DNA of 64,000 nt from Candidatus Nitrosoglobus terrae (GTDB lineage: Bacteria; Pseudomonadota; Gammaproteobacteria; Nitrosococcales; Nitrosococcaceae). The notes beneath the pieces are model-generated. The model had not been told where the DNA came from, made no database searches, and saw only the letters and a program-made list of their open reading frames with translations. The stretch lies in contig NZ_AP014836.1 in assembly GCF_002356115.1 (NCBI RefSeq), positions 620,001 to 684,000 of the forward strand. The letters are read 5' to 3'. Shown here one piece after another: positions 8,277 to 17,596 of this stretch. A program made the position numbers and the translations under genes. Position 1 is the stretch's first letter, and each line of letters starts with the position of its first letter.

Positions 8277-8888
8277 ATGTTTGGCAATTTATTTATCATT
8301 GCAGCACCCTCTGGGGCTGGAAAAACTAGTTTGGTTAAAGCGTTGGTCAGTTCTGTAACTGGGGTTTATTTTTCGGTTTCTCATACCACTCGGTTACCTC
8401 GACTCGGGGAGCAGGATGGGGTGGATTATCATTTCGTTGATGAAGAAGTCTTTAAAGTAATGGCGCAAGCGGGCGCTTTTCTGGAGCACGCTCGAGTTTT
8501 TGACCATTACTATGGTACGGCTTACCAAAGCGTGAGTGAGCTTTTGGAGCAAGGACTAGATGTTATCCTTGAAATTGATTGGCAGGGGGGCCGTCAGGTG
8601 CGGACACGGTTTCCAAATTCAACCAGTATTTTTATTTTGCCACCTTCTCAGCAGGCTTTGGAAGGTAGGCTTAATCTTCGGGGGCAAGATAAAGGAACCG
8701 TCATTGCTCGGAGGATGCGGGATGCTCGTGCTGAAATCTCTCACTATAGTGAGTTTGATTATTTGATAGTCAATGAGGAGTTTAGAACGGCATTAGAGGA
8801 TTTAAGCGCTATTATTCGGAGTCAGCGCTTATTGCGCCAGAGGCAGGAAGAAAAACTAAAGAGTCTGCTGTATGAGTTATTAGCGTAG
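8277..8888 (+). CDS. gmk: Guanylate kinase
   Basis: A 203-residue guanylate kinase that phosphorylates GMP to GDP in purine salvage and de novo synthesis. The P-loop APSGAGKTSLV is at residues 9-19, the GMP-binding block SHTTRLPRLGEQDGVDYHFV follows, and ILEIDWQGGRQVR is the Walker B-like segment; R.RDARAEI closes the lid region. Length fits the family (about 205). It lies between yicC and rpoZ, the usual gammaproteobacterial order, and supplies GDP upstream of the (p)ppGpp enzyme encoded two genes later. Confidence 0.97.
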   Translation: MFGNLFIIAAPSGAGKTSLVKALVSSVTGVYFSVSHTTRLPRLGEQDGVDYHFVDEEVFKVMAQAGAFLEHARVFDHYYGTAYQSVSELLEQGLDVILEIDWQGGRQVRTRFPNSTSIFILPPSQQALEGRLNLRGQDKGTVIARRMRDARAEISHYSEFDYLIVNEEFRTALEDLSAIIRSQRLLRQRQEEKLKSLLYELLA

Positions 8889-8994
8889 GCATTTATAGCC
8901 TATGGTGCTGACTTTAGCGTATGATATTCTGAAAGTAGGCGAATTCTGTGCTAAGTCTTAGTTCTATCCATTCAAGGTATGAAAAGGAGGTATT

Positions 8995-9213
8995 ATGGCG
9001 CGTTTGACCGTCGAAGATTGTATTAAACATATTGATAACCGGTTTTTGTTAATATTGGCCGCAGCTAAAAGAGCGCGACAGCTGGCTCTTGGAGCGGAAC
9101 CCTCTGTGCCTTGGGATAAGGATAAACCTACTGTGGTAGCCTTACGTGAGATTGCCGAGGGTCATATCAGTCCTGATATTATGAATGAGATCAACGTGCC
9201 TAGATATCTCTAA
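8995..9213 (+). CDS. rpoZ: RNA polymerase omega subunit
   Basis: A 72-residue omega subunit, which assists assembly of RNA polymerase and, in enterobacteria, helps form a ppGpp binding site with the beta-prime subunit. The N-terminus [20 protein letters not shown] and the block [12 protein letters not shown] are diagnostic. It is somewhat shorter than E. coli omega (91 residues) because of a short tail. The start has one of the strongest ribosome-binding sites in the window, AAAGGAGGT, six bases upstream. It sits between gmk and spoT. Confidence 0.96.
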   Translation: MARLTVEDCIKHIDNRFLLILAAAKRARQLALGAEPSVPWDKDKPTVVALREIAEGHISPDIMNEINVPRYL

Positions 9214-9254
9214 AAAGGGCATATCGCAAATGAAAATGTCCCCCCGGAGGAAGC

Positions 9255-11453
9255 CTGAATATCCCGTCACAAGCAACCATTAAAACCTATCCAGTAGCAT
9301 CTCAATCCTTCCATAAACAAGAGATACCGGCTGGGAGTATTGATATTTTATGTGCTACCGTTAGTTATCTTGAACCTAAATTACAGGACGAGATTCAGCG
9401 AGCCTATCATTTTGCAGTAGCGGCTCATGGCCAACAAAAACGTCGCTCTGGCGAACCCTATATTACTCATCCTTTAGCAGTAGCGCAGATCGTAGCGGAA
9501 ATGCACATAGATCATCAGTGCATTATGGCTGCTTTACTACACGATGTCTTAGAGGATACTGGGGTCTCAAAAGCAGATCTATTATGCGCCTTTGGGGAAG
9601 ATGTTGCTGAGTTAGTAGATGGGGTTAGCAAGCTTGCTCAGATTAATGCTATCTCCCGTGAGCATGCTCAGGCTGATAATCTACGAAAAATGCTTTTAGC
9701 TATGACTCGAGATATTCGAGTTATTTTGCTGAAGTTAGCCGATCGACTACACAATATGCGTACCCTGCATCACATTGCGCGGGAAAAACAGCGTCGCATA
9801 GCCCGAGAAACCTTAGAAATCTACGCACCTATTGCTAACCGTTTAGGGATGAGTAATGTCCGTAGGGAGCTACAAAATTTAGGGTTTCAGGCGCTTTATC
9901 CTTTGCGATATCGGGTTTTGGATGCGGCCATCAAGCAGGCTCGGGGTAATCGTAAAGAGGTTATTTCCACTATTCAGAACGCTATCATTCAGCGATTAAC
10001 GCAAGAAGGATTAGAGGGGCGCATTGAAGGTCGGGAGAAGATTCTCTATAGCCTTTATACTAAGATGTGCGGTAAACATTGCTCCCTTTCTGAGGTAATG
10101 GATATTTATGCCTTTCGAATTATTGTTAATTCTGTAGATTCCTGCTATCGGGTACTGGGAGCCGTGCATAGTCTTTATAAACCCGTTCCCGGAAAATTTA
10201 AGGATTATATTGCTATCCCTAAAGCAAATGGCTATCAGTCATTACATACGGTTTTATTTGGTCCATATGAGGTGCCTATTGAGGTACAGATTAGAACCCA
10301 TGATATGGATCAGGTAGCAGAATCTGGAATTGCTGCCCATTGGCTGTATAAGGTAGGAGATGAACGGGGGAGTGGACGTGCTCAACGACGGGCAAGAAAA
10401 TGGCTTAAAGGTTTACTGGAGATCCAACAAGGTGCTGGAGATTCTTTAGAATTTCTTGAAAACATTAAAATTGATTTATTCCCAGATGAAGTGTATGTTT
10501 TCACGCCCCAAGGTAAGATCATGATATTGGCTAGGGGCGCTACAGCGGTGGATTTTGCCTATGCTGTTCATACGGATGTGGGAAACCACTGTGTGGCTGC
10601 TAAAATTGATCGACACTTGGCCCCCTTATCCACGCCCTTGGAGAATGGGCAAAAAATAGAGATTATTACTTCGCCTACCGTGCGGCCTAATCCTTCTTGG
10701 CTTAATTTTGTAGTTACGGGTAAAGCTCGAGCGAATATTCGCCATTATCTTAAAAACTTAAAGCAAGAGGAGTCAGTGCAGTTAGGGGAGCGCTTGTTAA
10801 ACCAGCATCTTCAGAGTTATTCCTTAACTTTGAAGGATATTCCCCTAGAACGCATACAATCTCTTCTTCGAGAATTTGAACTAGAAAAGGTAGAGCAGCT
10901 TTTAGAGGCTATTGGGCTAGGTAATCGTCCAGGATTACTTGTTGCCCGACGTTTAGCGCCAGATGGTATGGAGGAGAAAGAAGAAAATCAAGGCTCTGAA
11001 AATAATTCTCGCCAACCATTGAAGATTAAAGGTACTGAAGGGATGGTGGTGACCTTTGCCAAATGCTGCCGACCTATTCCTGGTGATGCTATTCGTGGTT
11101 TTATAACAGCAGGCCGTGGTGTTGTTATTCATACTGAGCGATGTAAAAACTTAGCAGAATTCCGAGAGCGACCTGATCGATGGACGGAAGTAGATTGGGC
11201 CGATGATACCCAGGCTGATTTTCCAGTTGAAGTACGAGTGGATGTGAAGAATCGCCGGGGGGTTCTGGCGACAGTGGCTGCTGCTATTGCGGATACGGAT
11301 ACCAATATTGATAATGTGAGTATTCATGATCGGGACGGTATGATCTGTAGCATTACATTTACCCTTGAAGTTCGCAATCGCTACCAGTTGGCGCGGGTTA
11401 TGCGACGGATTAAAAGGCTTGATATGGTGTTACGCATTAGCCGTGATAAGTAG
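9255..11453 (+). CDS. spoT: Bifunctional (p)ppGpp synthetase/hydrolase SpoT (start codon non-canonical)
   Basis: RelA/SpoT homologue that makes and degrades (p)ppGpp. Domains in order: HD hydrolase (RRSGEPYITHPLAVA, then LLHDVLEDT with the HDxxED residues intact), synthetase (GREKILYSLYTKM, FKDYIAIPKANGYQSLHTV, EVQIRTHDMDQ), TGS (VYVFTPQGKIMIL), zinc-finger/helical region (AKCCRPIPGD) and a C-terminal ACT. The intact HD site and the VQIRT..MD pattern favour SpoT over RelA. Homology begins well upstream of the first ATG (9501), since codons 9258-9500 encode the conserved N-terminus. No ATG, GTG or TTG exists in this frame between the stop at 9231 and 9501. CTG at 9255, after a GGAGG at 9246-9250, is proposed and gives 732 residues; see the finding for alternatives. 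Confidence 0.9.
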   Translation: MNIPSQATIKTYPVASQSFHKQEIPAGSIDILCATVSYLEPKLQDEIQRAYHFAVAAHGQQKRRSGEPYITHPLAVAQIVAEMHIDHQCIMAALLHDVLEDTGVSKADLLCAFGEDVAELVDGVSKLAQINAISREHAQADNLRKMLLAMTRDIRVILLKLADRLHNMRTLHHIAREKQRRIARETLEIYAPIANRLGMSNVRRELQNLGFQALYPLRYRVLDAAIKQARGNRKEVISTIQNAIIQRLTQEGLEGRIEGREKILYSLYTKMCGKHCSLSEVMDIYAFRIIVNSVDSCYRVLGAVHSLYKPVPGKFKDYIAIPKANGYQSLHTVLFGPYEVPIEVQIRTHDMDQVAESGIAAHWLYKVGDERGSGRAQRRARKWLKGLLEIQQGAGDSLEFLENIKIDLFPDEVYVFTPQGKIMILARGATAVDFAYAVHTDVGNHCVAAKIDRHLAPLSTPLENGQKIEIITSPTVRPNPSWLNFVVTGKARANIRHYLKNLKQEESVQLGERLLNQHLQSYSLTLKDIPLERIQSLLREFELEKVEQLLEAIGLGNRPGLLVARRLAPDGMEEKEENQGSENNSRQPLKIKGTEGMVVTFAKCCRPIPGDAIRGFITAGRGVVIHTERCKNLAEFRERPDRWTEVDWADDTQADFPVEVRVDVKNRRGVLATVAAAIADTDTNIDNVSIHDRDGMICSITFTLEVRNRYQLARVMRRIKRLDMVLRISRDK

Positions 11454-11508
11454 TGAGCATGATTTTAAAATTAATTGAACTAAAGCTAGCATAAAGGAGC
11501 AGGTTGCT

Positions 11509-11895
11509 ATGTCTCACCAAGTAATTCAAACAGATCGAGCCCCCCTTGCCATTGGGACTTATTCTCAAGCAATTAAAGCGGGGAATATGGTCTATCTTTC
11601 TGGACAAATACCTCTGGTACCTGAGACGATGAAGCTAGCAGAGGGAGGTATGGAGGTACAAATTCGACAAGTGCTGGAGAATCTCAAAGCAGTCGCTGAG
11701 GCAGCTGGGGGGAATTTGTCCCAGATAGTAAAATTAAATGTCTACTTAACTGATCTAACTCATTTTTCCCTAATAAATACTGCTATGACGAAGTATTTCC
11801 ACCCGCCTTACCCAGCGCGAGCGGTCATTGGGGTTGCATCCCTCCCTAAGGATTCTGCAGTAGAAATGGATGCTATTATCCACCTTAATCACTAA
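11509..11895 (+). CDS. ridA: RidA family enamine/imine deaminase
   Basis: A 128-residue RidA (YjgF/YER057c) protein. It hydrolyses reactive 2-aminoacrylate and related enamines released by PLP enzymes such as threonine dehydratase, and is cytosolic and trimeric. Diagnostic blocks are [30 protein letters not shown], and the C-terminal [20 protein letters not shown] containing the conserved arginine (PAR) and glutamate of the active site. Ribosome-binding site AAGGAG lies upstream. Its position between spoT and recG, where enterobacteria have trmH, is a common arrangement in other gammaproteobacteria. Confidence 0.95.
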   Translation: MSHQVIQTDRAPLAIGTYSQAIKAGNMVYLSGQIPLVPETMKLAEGGMEVQIRQVLENLKAVAEAAGGNLSQIVKLNVYLTDLTHFSLINTAMTKYFHPPYPARAVIGVASLPKDSAVEMDAIIHLNH

Positions 11896-11897
11896 AG

Positions 11898-13994
11898 ATC
11901 GTTAAGAAAGCAGATAAACCTCTAACCTTAGATACCCTCATTGCTGAGATCAAGGGGGTAGGGTCTAATTTAGTTAAACGATTAGAGAAATTGGGTCTCT
12001 ATAGCGTTCAAGATCTACTGTTCCACTTACCGCAGCGCTATCAAGATCGAACTCAGATAACGCCTATTGGCGCCTTACAAGCAGGCGATAAGGTGCTAAT
12101 TGAAGGAAGAATTAAATTAAGCGAGATTCAGGTGGGACGTCGTCGATCTTTATTATGCTATGTAACTGATGGGACCGGGGGTATTTTTCTACGATTTTTT
12201 CATTTTTCTGCTTGGCAGAAAAATTTATTGGCATCGGATGTTCAGTTACGCTGTTTTGGTGAAGTACGGCGAGGATTTAGAAGCTTGGAGATGGTTCACC
12301 CTGAATATTCTTGTCTTTCAGGAAATGATCTAGAAGCAGGAGAAACTTGCTTAACCCCTATTTATCCTACAACCAGTGGGTTACAGCAATCTCGCTTGAG
12401 ATCTCTTATTTTAAGAGTCCTGAGGGAGCTTGACGATAATGAAATAATCGATTATTTACCACAAACGTTCTTAGAATCGCTGCATCTACCGGTATTAAAT
12501 GAGGCAATTACCTATATTCATCAACCCCCACCAGAAGCTCCGTTAGAGTTACTGGCAGCAGGTAGGCACCCTACTCAACAGCGCTTAGCTTTTGAAGAAC
12601 TGTTGGCTTATTATCTTGGGTTGCGACAGCTACGTTTACGAGCGGCTCAGCTACAATCACCATCGCTGTGCAGTGAGGGTATATGGGTACAACATTTCTT
12701 GGAGAGGCTGCCGTTCCCGTTAACGACGGCTCAGCAGCAGGTTAGCCAAGAAATTTTAAATGATATGACCCGAAGCTCTCCTATGCAGCGCTTACTTCAA
12801 GGAGACGTGGGCTCAGGTAAAACAGTCGTTGCTGCTTTAGCTATTTTACAGGCAGTTGAGGCAGGCTACCAAGCCGCATTGATGGTGCCTACTGAGTTGT
12901 TGGCAGAACAGCATTTATATTCCTTGCAGCAATGGTTTTCTCCCTTTGAAATTAAGGTAGAGCGGCTAGTTGCTAAAGAAAATGCAAAAACAAAGCAGGA
13001 GATCTTAACCCAGCTTAATGAAGGCTGCTTGCAGGTTGTGGTAGGCACGCACGCTCTATTTCAGGAAGGTGTGGCCTTTCATCGGCTAGGATTAATAGTG
13101 GTGGATGAGCAGCATCGCTTTGGGGTTGAGCAGCGCTTAGCTTTGCTAGAGAAAGGTCGCCACGGTGACTATTATCCTCATCAGTTGATTATGACTGCAA
13201 CGCCTATTCCCCGGACGTTAGCTATGACCGCTTATGCTGATCTTGATATCTCAGTGATTGATCAGCTACCTCCAGGGCGTATTCCCGTGGCAACGGTGGC
13301 AATTTCAGATTACCGCCGATCTGAGGTAGCGGCTAGAGTGCGCCAAGCTTGTCATCAAGGGAGACAGGTTTATTGGGTCTGTACTCTCATTGAGGAATCG
13401 GAGAGTTTACAGGCACAAGCGGCAGAAAAGGCTGCTGTAGAACTTGCCCAAGCGTTACCAGAGGTGCGAATAGGGCTTATTCACGGTCGGTTGAAATCTG
13501 AAGAAAAAGAGACGGTAATGACTGCTTTTAAAGCTGGGGTTATTCAAGCGCTAGTCGCCACCACCGTGATTGAGGTAGGGGTTGATGTTCCTAATGCCAG
13601 TTTAATGATTATTGAAAATGCTGAACGTTTAGGCTTATCTCAATTGCATCAGTTGCGGGGACGAGTAGGTCGTGGGGCGACGGATAGTTATTGCATATTA
13701 CTGTATCATGGACCGTTGTCTGAACTGGGTCGGGCACGGCTGGATTGCTTACGAGTCACGAACGATGGTTTTGAGATTGCTCGCCGCGATCTTGAACTTC
13801 GAGGCCCTGGTGAGATATTGGGTACTCGTCAGACAGGGCTTCCTCAATATCGATTAGCTGATCTGGTGCGAGATCAAAATCTGCTAGGGTGGGTAGCACA
13901 GGTAGCAGAGAAATTACAACAACAGTACCCAGCTAAAGCTGCCGCCATAGTTCACCGCTGGTTAGGAAGAGGAAATCGTTATGGGGAAGTATAA
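11898..13994 (+). CDS. recG: ATP-dependent DNA helicase RecG (start codon non-canonical)
   Basis: RecG drives branch migration and replication-fork regression. Visible are the N-terminal wedge (GLYSVQDLLFHLPQRYQDRT), helicase motif I LLQGDVGSGKTVVAA, motif II VVDEQHRFG, motif III MTATPIPRTLA, and motifs V-VI (TTVIEVGVDVPNA, QLRGRVGRG). The first usual start in frame is TTG at 11991, which would remove the conserved LDTLIAEIKGVGSNLVKRL segment. That segment corresponds to the start of the E. coli wedge region (LNSLTGVGAALSNKLAKI). The frame is open back to 11889. ATC at 11898, two bases after the ridA stop, would give 698 residues, close to the 693 of E. coli; the boundary is tentative. Confidence 0.9.
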   Translation: MVKKADKPLTLDTLIAEIKGVGSNLVKRLEKLGLYSVQDLLFHLPQRYQDRTQITPIGALQAGDKVLIEGRIKLSEIQVGRRRSLLCYVTDGTGGIFLRFFHFSAWQKNLLASDVQLRCFGEVRRGFRSLEMVHPEYSCLSGNDLEAGETCLTPIYPTTSGLQQSRLRSLILRVLRELDDNEIIDYLPQTFLESLHLPVLNEAITYIHQPPPEAPLELLAAGRHPTQQRLAFEELLAYYLGLRQLRLRAAQLQSPSLCSEGIWVQHFLERLPFPLTTAQQQVSQEILNDMTRSSPMQRLLQGDVGSGKTVVAALAILQAVEAGYQAALMVPTELLAEQHLYSLQQWFSPFEIKVERLVAKENAKTKQEILTQLNEGCLQVVVGTHALFQEGVAFHRLGLIVVDEQHRFGVEQRLALLEKGRHGDYYPHQLIMTATPIPRTLAMTAYADLDISVIDQLPPGRIPVATVAISDYRRSEVAARVRQACHQGRQVYWVCTLIEESESLQAQAAEKAAVELAQALPEVRIGLIHGRLKSEEKETVMTAFKAGVIQALVATTVIEVGVDVPNASLMIIENAERLGLSQLHQLRGRVGRGATDSYCILLYHGPLSELGRARLDCLRVTNDGFEIARRDLELRGPGEILGTRQTGLPQYRLADLVRDQNLLGWVAQVAEKLQQQYPAKAAAIVHRWLGRGNRYGEV

Positions 13995-14031
13995 AAATTG
14001 GGTTTAATACTGGATTTTTTTAAATAATATT

Positions 14032-14892
14032 GTGATAACACAACGATTAATCATATATGCTAGATTAATGCGGTTGGATCGGCCTATAGGTATTTTTCTA
14101 CTTTTATGGCCAACACTATGGGCATTATGGATTGCAGGCGAAGGACAACCTGACCTTAAAATACTATTGATATTTCTAATGGGCGTGGTCATTATGCGCT
14201 CTGCAGGTTGTGCTATTAATGATTTTGCTGATCGTGATTTTGATCCTCATGTTCAACGCACCCGTCACCGTCCCCTTGCTATGAAGGAAATATATCCTAG
14301 AGAGGCCATAGCTTTATTTGTTGGATTAAGTTTATTGGCTTTTGGGTTGGTGTTATTGCTAAATCCGTTGACTATTGCCCTTTCCGTTATCGGGGCTTTT
14401 CTTGCAGGTACTTATCCTTTTATGAAGCGTTATACACGTTGGCCTCAAATGTATCTTGGCGCTGCTTTTAGCTGGGGCGTACCCATGGCTTTTGCAGCTC
14501 AGATAGGGTCGGTACCTACTACCGGATGGCTATTGTTTGCGGCTGCTGTGCTTTGGACGACAGTATATGATACTTTCTATGCCATGGTGGATCGGGAAGA
14601 TGATTTACGCATCGGTATTAAATCTACGGCTGTTTTATTTGATGATCAGGATCGACTGATCACCGGTTTGATGCAGGGACTGGTATTATTATTACTATTG
14701 TGGGCGGGGTATAGAGAAGAACTGGGGCTATATTATTACTTAGGGCTTGGTATGGCAACTGGGTTTGCTAGTTATCAGCAATATTTAATTCGGAGTCGAG
14801 AACCGGCTAACTGTTTCAAAGCTTTTTTGAATAATAATGCCTTTGGGGCGGTTATTTTTAGCGGGATCGTGCTCCACTACCTAGCAATGTAA
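14032..14892 (+). CDS. ubiA: 4-hydroxybenzoate octaprenyltransferase
   Basis: A 286-residue membrane prenyltransferase that joins the polyprenyl chain to 4-hydroxybenzoate in ubiquinone synthesis. The two Asp-rich motifs are [15 protein letters not shown] (residues about 63-77) and [12 protein letters not shown] (about 182-193), both intact for Mg-diphosphate binding. Seven or more hydrophobic helices are visible, starting with [18 protein letters not shown]. The start is GTG (14032). Chorismate lyase ubiC, often adjacent, is absent here; ubiX, ubiB, ubiJ and ubiE occur later in the window. Confidence 0.96.
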   Translation: MITQRLIIYARLMRLDRPIGIFLLLWPTLWALWIAGEGQPDLKILLIFLMGVVIMRSAGCAINDFADRDFDPHVQRTRHRPLAMKEIYPREAIALFVGLSLLAFGLVLLLNPLTIALSVIGAFLAGTYPFMKRYTRWPQMYLGAAFSWGVPMAFAAQIGSVPTTGWLLFAAAVLWTTVYDTFYAMVDREDDLRIGIKSTAVLFDDQDRLITGLMQGLVLLLLLWAGYREELGLYYYLGLGMATGFASYQQYLIRSREPANCFKAFLNNNAFGAVIFSGIVLHYLAM

Positions 14893-14931
14893 GTTGTGGC
14901 TCTAGGCTAAGGTTCTAAATAAAAAGAAAAG

Positions 14932-15852
14932 ATGAAGACTGCTATCAGTAATCTAGCCATTAAAGGATTAATAGGGTTAGTATTATTAGGATTGCCGCTG
15001 GCTGGAATCTCGTTAGAGTCCGCTATTTTTCGCTGGATAGATTCTGAGGGCACCCCGCACTATAGCGATCGCCCTCATCCTAATGCTCAAGTAATCCAGC
15101 TCAAGCCTGAAGTTACTTATTACGATATCCAGCGTGTGTATGATGGTGATACTATTCGACTCAAGGGAGGGGATCGGGTTCGCTTATTGGGAATTAATGC
15201 GCCTGAGATCGAGGGTCGTTATAAATCTGCAGAACCAGGCGGAGAAGCGGCTCGGGATTGGCTACGGAAGGAGCTTGAAGGGAAGCGAGTACGATTAGAG
15301 TTTGATAAGGAACGCTCTGATCACTATAGTCGACTATTAGCCCATATTTTTACGGCAAATGGGGAGCACCTTAACCTTCGTTTGGTGGAGGAAGGGCTAG
15401 CTATAGTTAGCTTTATTCCCCCTAACTTTAAGTACAGCGATCAATTGGCTCAAGCCCAGACACAGGCTGAGGTAGCTAAACGGGGACTATGGAGCTTACC
15501 CCATTATGCTCCGAGGTCAATTATAGATTTAGAAAAAGGGGCAAATCATCAGGGTTGGCAGCGTTATCGGGGGACTCCTATAGAAATTCGAGCTGGGCGT
15601 AAATATACCCGCTTACTGTTTAGTCCACATGTTGATGTCCGTATTGCAAAAGATCAGCTACCGTTTTTTGGAAAACTGGAGCGCTATTTAGGAAATCAGG
15701 TAGAGGTTCGAGGCTGGGTTTTCCGCCGCCAGAACGATTATTCAATTCCAGTTTATCATCCTAGCGGGCTTAAACAATTACCTATAAAGATAGGGTTCGG
15801 GCACAGACCCATACTTCAATTGTATGTGCTCCAGCGTGGCGTAGAATCTTAG
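14932..15852 (+). CDS. Secreted DUF4124-thermonuclease fusion
   Basis: A 306-residue protein with three parts. A signal peptide (MKTAISNLAIKGLIGLVLLG) is followed by a DUF4124 segment (IFRWIDSEGTPHYSDRP, residues about 33-50) that often sits in front of periplasmic enzymes. A staphylococcal nuclease-like domain spans about 62-190, with VYDGDTIRL, RLLGINAPEI and YSRLLAHIF carrying the expected Asp, Arg, Glu and second Arg of the family. The last 100 residues may form an OB-like accessory domain. It likely cleaves DNA or RNA outside the cytoplasm. Its 3' end overlaps the convergent comF by 71 bases. Confidence 0.88.
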   Translation: MKTAISNLAIKGLIGLVLLGLPLAGISLESAIFRWIDSEGTPHYSDRPHPNAQVIQLKPEVTYYDIQRVYDGDTIRLKGGDRVRLLGINAPEIEGRYKSAEPGGEAARDWLRKELEGKRVRLEFDKERSDHYSRLLAHIFTANGEHLNLRLVEEGLAIVSFIPPNFKYSDQLAQAQTQAEVAKRGLWSLPHYAPRSIIDLEKGANHQGWQRYRGTPIEIRAGRKYTRLLFSPHVDVRIAKDQLPFFGKLERYLGNQVEVRGWVFRRQNDYSIPVYHPSGLKQLPIKIGFGHRPILQLYVLQRGVES

Positions 15853-16480
15853 CAATCTCGGCTACGGTATGACCTGTAGTCAGTACATCATCCATAATAG
15901 CCACATGTCGGGCCGTCAAAGGTTTATGAAGAGCAAAAGCATCGCGGATATTACGCTTACGCTCCTGTTGAGATAGCCCTGATTGAGGGGCGGTATTGTG
16001 TTTTCGGTATATTATTTGATGGTTAATGGGGATTTTTAACTGGGTAGCTATAGGTTTTGCAATCTCCGATGCTTGGTTAAAGCCTCGTTCCCGTAATCGG
16101 CTGGGGTGCAATGGGACTGGGATGATACACTCGGGTAGTGGATGGCTGTGCTGGATTAAATATTGAGCAGTTAGTTGACTGAGTAGCAGCGCAAGATGGA
16201 GCTTACCATGAAATTTTAGCTGCAAGATTAAGTGATCCAGAGGCGGCTCATAACGATAAGCACTCAGGGTTCTATCTTGGGGAGGCGCTTGTTGCTGGCA
16301 GGTGCCACAAATTTTTGGATCTACAGCGGATAGGGGCTGAGCACAGCGCAGACAGGTGACTCCAAGCAGTGGTAAATCAGCTTGGCAAGCAGTACAAAGA
16401 TCTAATCCGGTATCAGTTGATGCTCCACATAGAGCACACACAAAAGGATAGAGTCTTTGTGGTAAAGTCTTTAGCCGCAT
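15782..16480 (-). CDS. comF: ComF family phosphoribosyltransferase-like protein
   Basis: A 232-residue ComF/GntX-type protein. The N-terminus holds paired cysteines of a zinc finger (CALCGASTDTGLDLCTAC, then CLRC and CGTC), followed by a phosphoribosyltransferase fold with the PRPP-binding loop VAIMDDVLTTGHTVAE near residue 190. In naturally competent bacteria ComF acts in DNA uptake and single-strand handling; in others it supports use of DNA as nutrient. It is divergent from bioB, as is common in gammaproteobacteria, and convergent with the secreted nuclease gene, which may or may not be a functional association. Confidence 0.93.
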   Translation of the reverse strand: MRLKTLPQRLYPFVCALCGASTDTGLDLCTACQADLPLLGVTCLRCAQPLSAVDPKICGTCQQQAPPQDRTLSAYRYEPPLDHLILQLKFHGKLHLALLLSQLTAQYLIQHSHPLPECIIPVPLHPSRLRERGFNQASEIAKPIATQLKIPINHQIIYRKHNTAPQSGLSQQERKRNIRDAFALHKPLTARHVAIMDDVLTTGHTVAEIAKILRHAGAHTIEVWVCARTLSL

Positions 16481-16552
16481 TAAGATTTGATTAATAATAG
16501 TAGTTTCCCTGCTAAGTATTTGGCAGCTATTTAATAAGTATAATGAATCATT

Positions 16553-17587
16553 ATGACCTATTATTCACCTGTTAATATAGTTAATAACCTACGTCATGAT
16601 TGGTCGGTAGAAGAGGTACTTGCTCTATTTTCGTTACCGTTTATAGAGCTTATTTATCAAGCCCAAGCAATACACCGGCAGCATTTTAATTCTAATCAAG
16701 TTCAGGCGAGTACTTTACTCAGTATTAAGACGGGGGGATGCCCAGAGGACTGTAGCTATTGTCCCCAAAGTGTAAGGTATAGCACTTCTGTAAACTCTGA
16801 ACCTTTACTCCCTTTAACTGAGGTAATAGCTGCTGCTCAAAAGGCGAAAGCGCGGGGGGCAAGCCGTTTCTGTATGGGAGCGGCTTGGCGCGGTCTTAAG
16901 GATCGAGATCTGGAGAAGATTGCGGAAATGATATCCGAGGTTAAAGCCCTTGGTTTAGAGACCTGCGTAACTCTAGGTATGCTTGCCCCTGGCCAAGCAA
17001 TACGGCTTAAGGCTGCAGGGCTAGATTACTATAATCATAACTTGGATACTTCCCCAGAATTTTATAGCGAGATCATTACTACCCGTACTTATCAGGATCG
17101 GCTAGATACCTTAGCGCAAGTCCGGGAAGCGGGTATTCATGTCTGCTGTGGCGGTATTGTAGGTATGGGGGAGGATCAGCTTCATCGAGCTGGATTGTTA
17201 GCAACCTTGGCGAATTTACCCTCCCATCCTGAGAGTGTCCCCATTAATCGGCTGGTTAAAGTGGAGGGAACGCCCTTATCTCAAGTCCCCGATCTTGATC
17301 CGTTTGAATTTGTACGTACTATCGCTTGCGCCAGAATTATAATGCCTCGCTCTTTTGTGCGCCTGTCTGCAGGTCGAGAAGCTATGAGTGATGAGCTGCA
17401 AGCCCTGTGTTTTTTAGCGGGGGCAAATTCTATTTTTTACGGTGATAAGCTCCTGACAACTAGCAACCCAACCATTGATCGGGATCAGCAGCTATTCGCA
17501 CGATTAGGGCTCGATTTATTACCTGTTGAAGATCGAATCCAAAATACTATGGCTAGTGTTGACGATAGGCATTCTATTTCTAGCTGA
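16553..17587 (+). CDS. bioB: Biotin synthase
   Basis: A 344-residue radical-SAM enzyme that inserts sulfur into dethiobiotin. The [4Fe-4S] motif CxxxCxxC reads [11 protein letters not shown], and the conserved blocks [25 protein letters not shown] and [12 protein letters not shown] are intact, including the cysteines and asparagines of the auxiliary [2Fe-2S] site. It is first in bioB-bioF-bioH-bioC-bioD. A TATAAT at 16539-16544 lies so close to the ATG that, if used, the transcript would be nearly leaderless; no matching -35 or clear BirA operator was found. Confidence 0.97.
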   Translation: MTYYSPVNIVNNLRHDWSVEEVLALFSLPFIELIYQAQAIHRQHFNSNQVQASTLLSIKTGGCPEDCSYCPQSVRYSTSVNSEPLLPLTEVIAAAQKAKARGASRFCMGAAWRGLKDRDLEKIAEMISEVKALGLETCVTLGMLAPGQAIRLKAAGLDYYNHNLDTSPEFYSEIITTRTYQDRLDTLAQVREAGIHVCCGGIVGMGEDQLHRAGLLATLANLPSHPESVPINRLVKVEGTPLSQVPDLDPFEFVRTIACARIIMPRSFVRLSAGREAMSDELQALCFLAGANSIFYGDKLLTTSNPTIDRDQQLFARLGLDLLPVEDRIQNTMASVDDRHSISS

Positions 17588-17596
17588 AACTAAGCC

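Noticed and set aside
9495-9560. spoT as a truncated, hydrolase-dead protein starting at ATG 9501
   Set aside because: The sequence before 9501 encodes the conserved HD-domain start without stops, so the true protein is longer.
16539-16544. TATAAT as the bioB promoter
   Set aside because: It is nine bases from the ATG and no -35 at proper spacing is visible, so it is noted only in the bioB entry.
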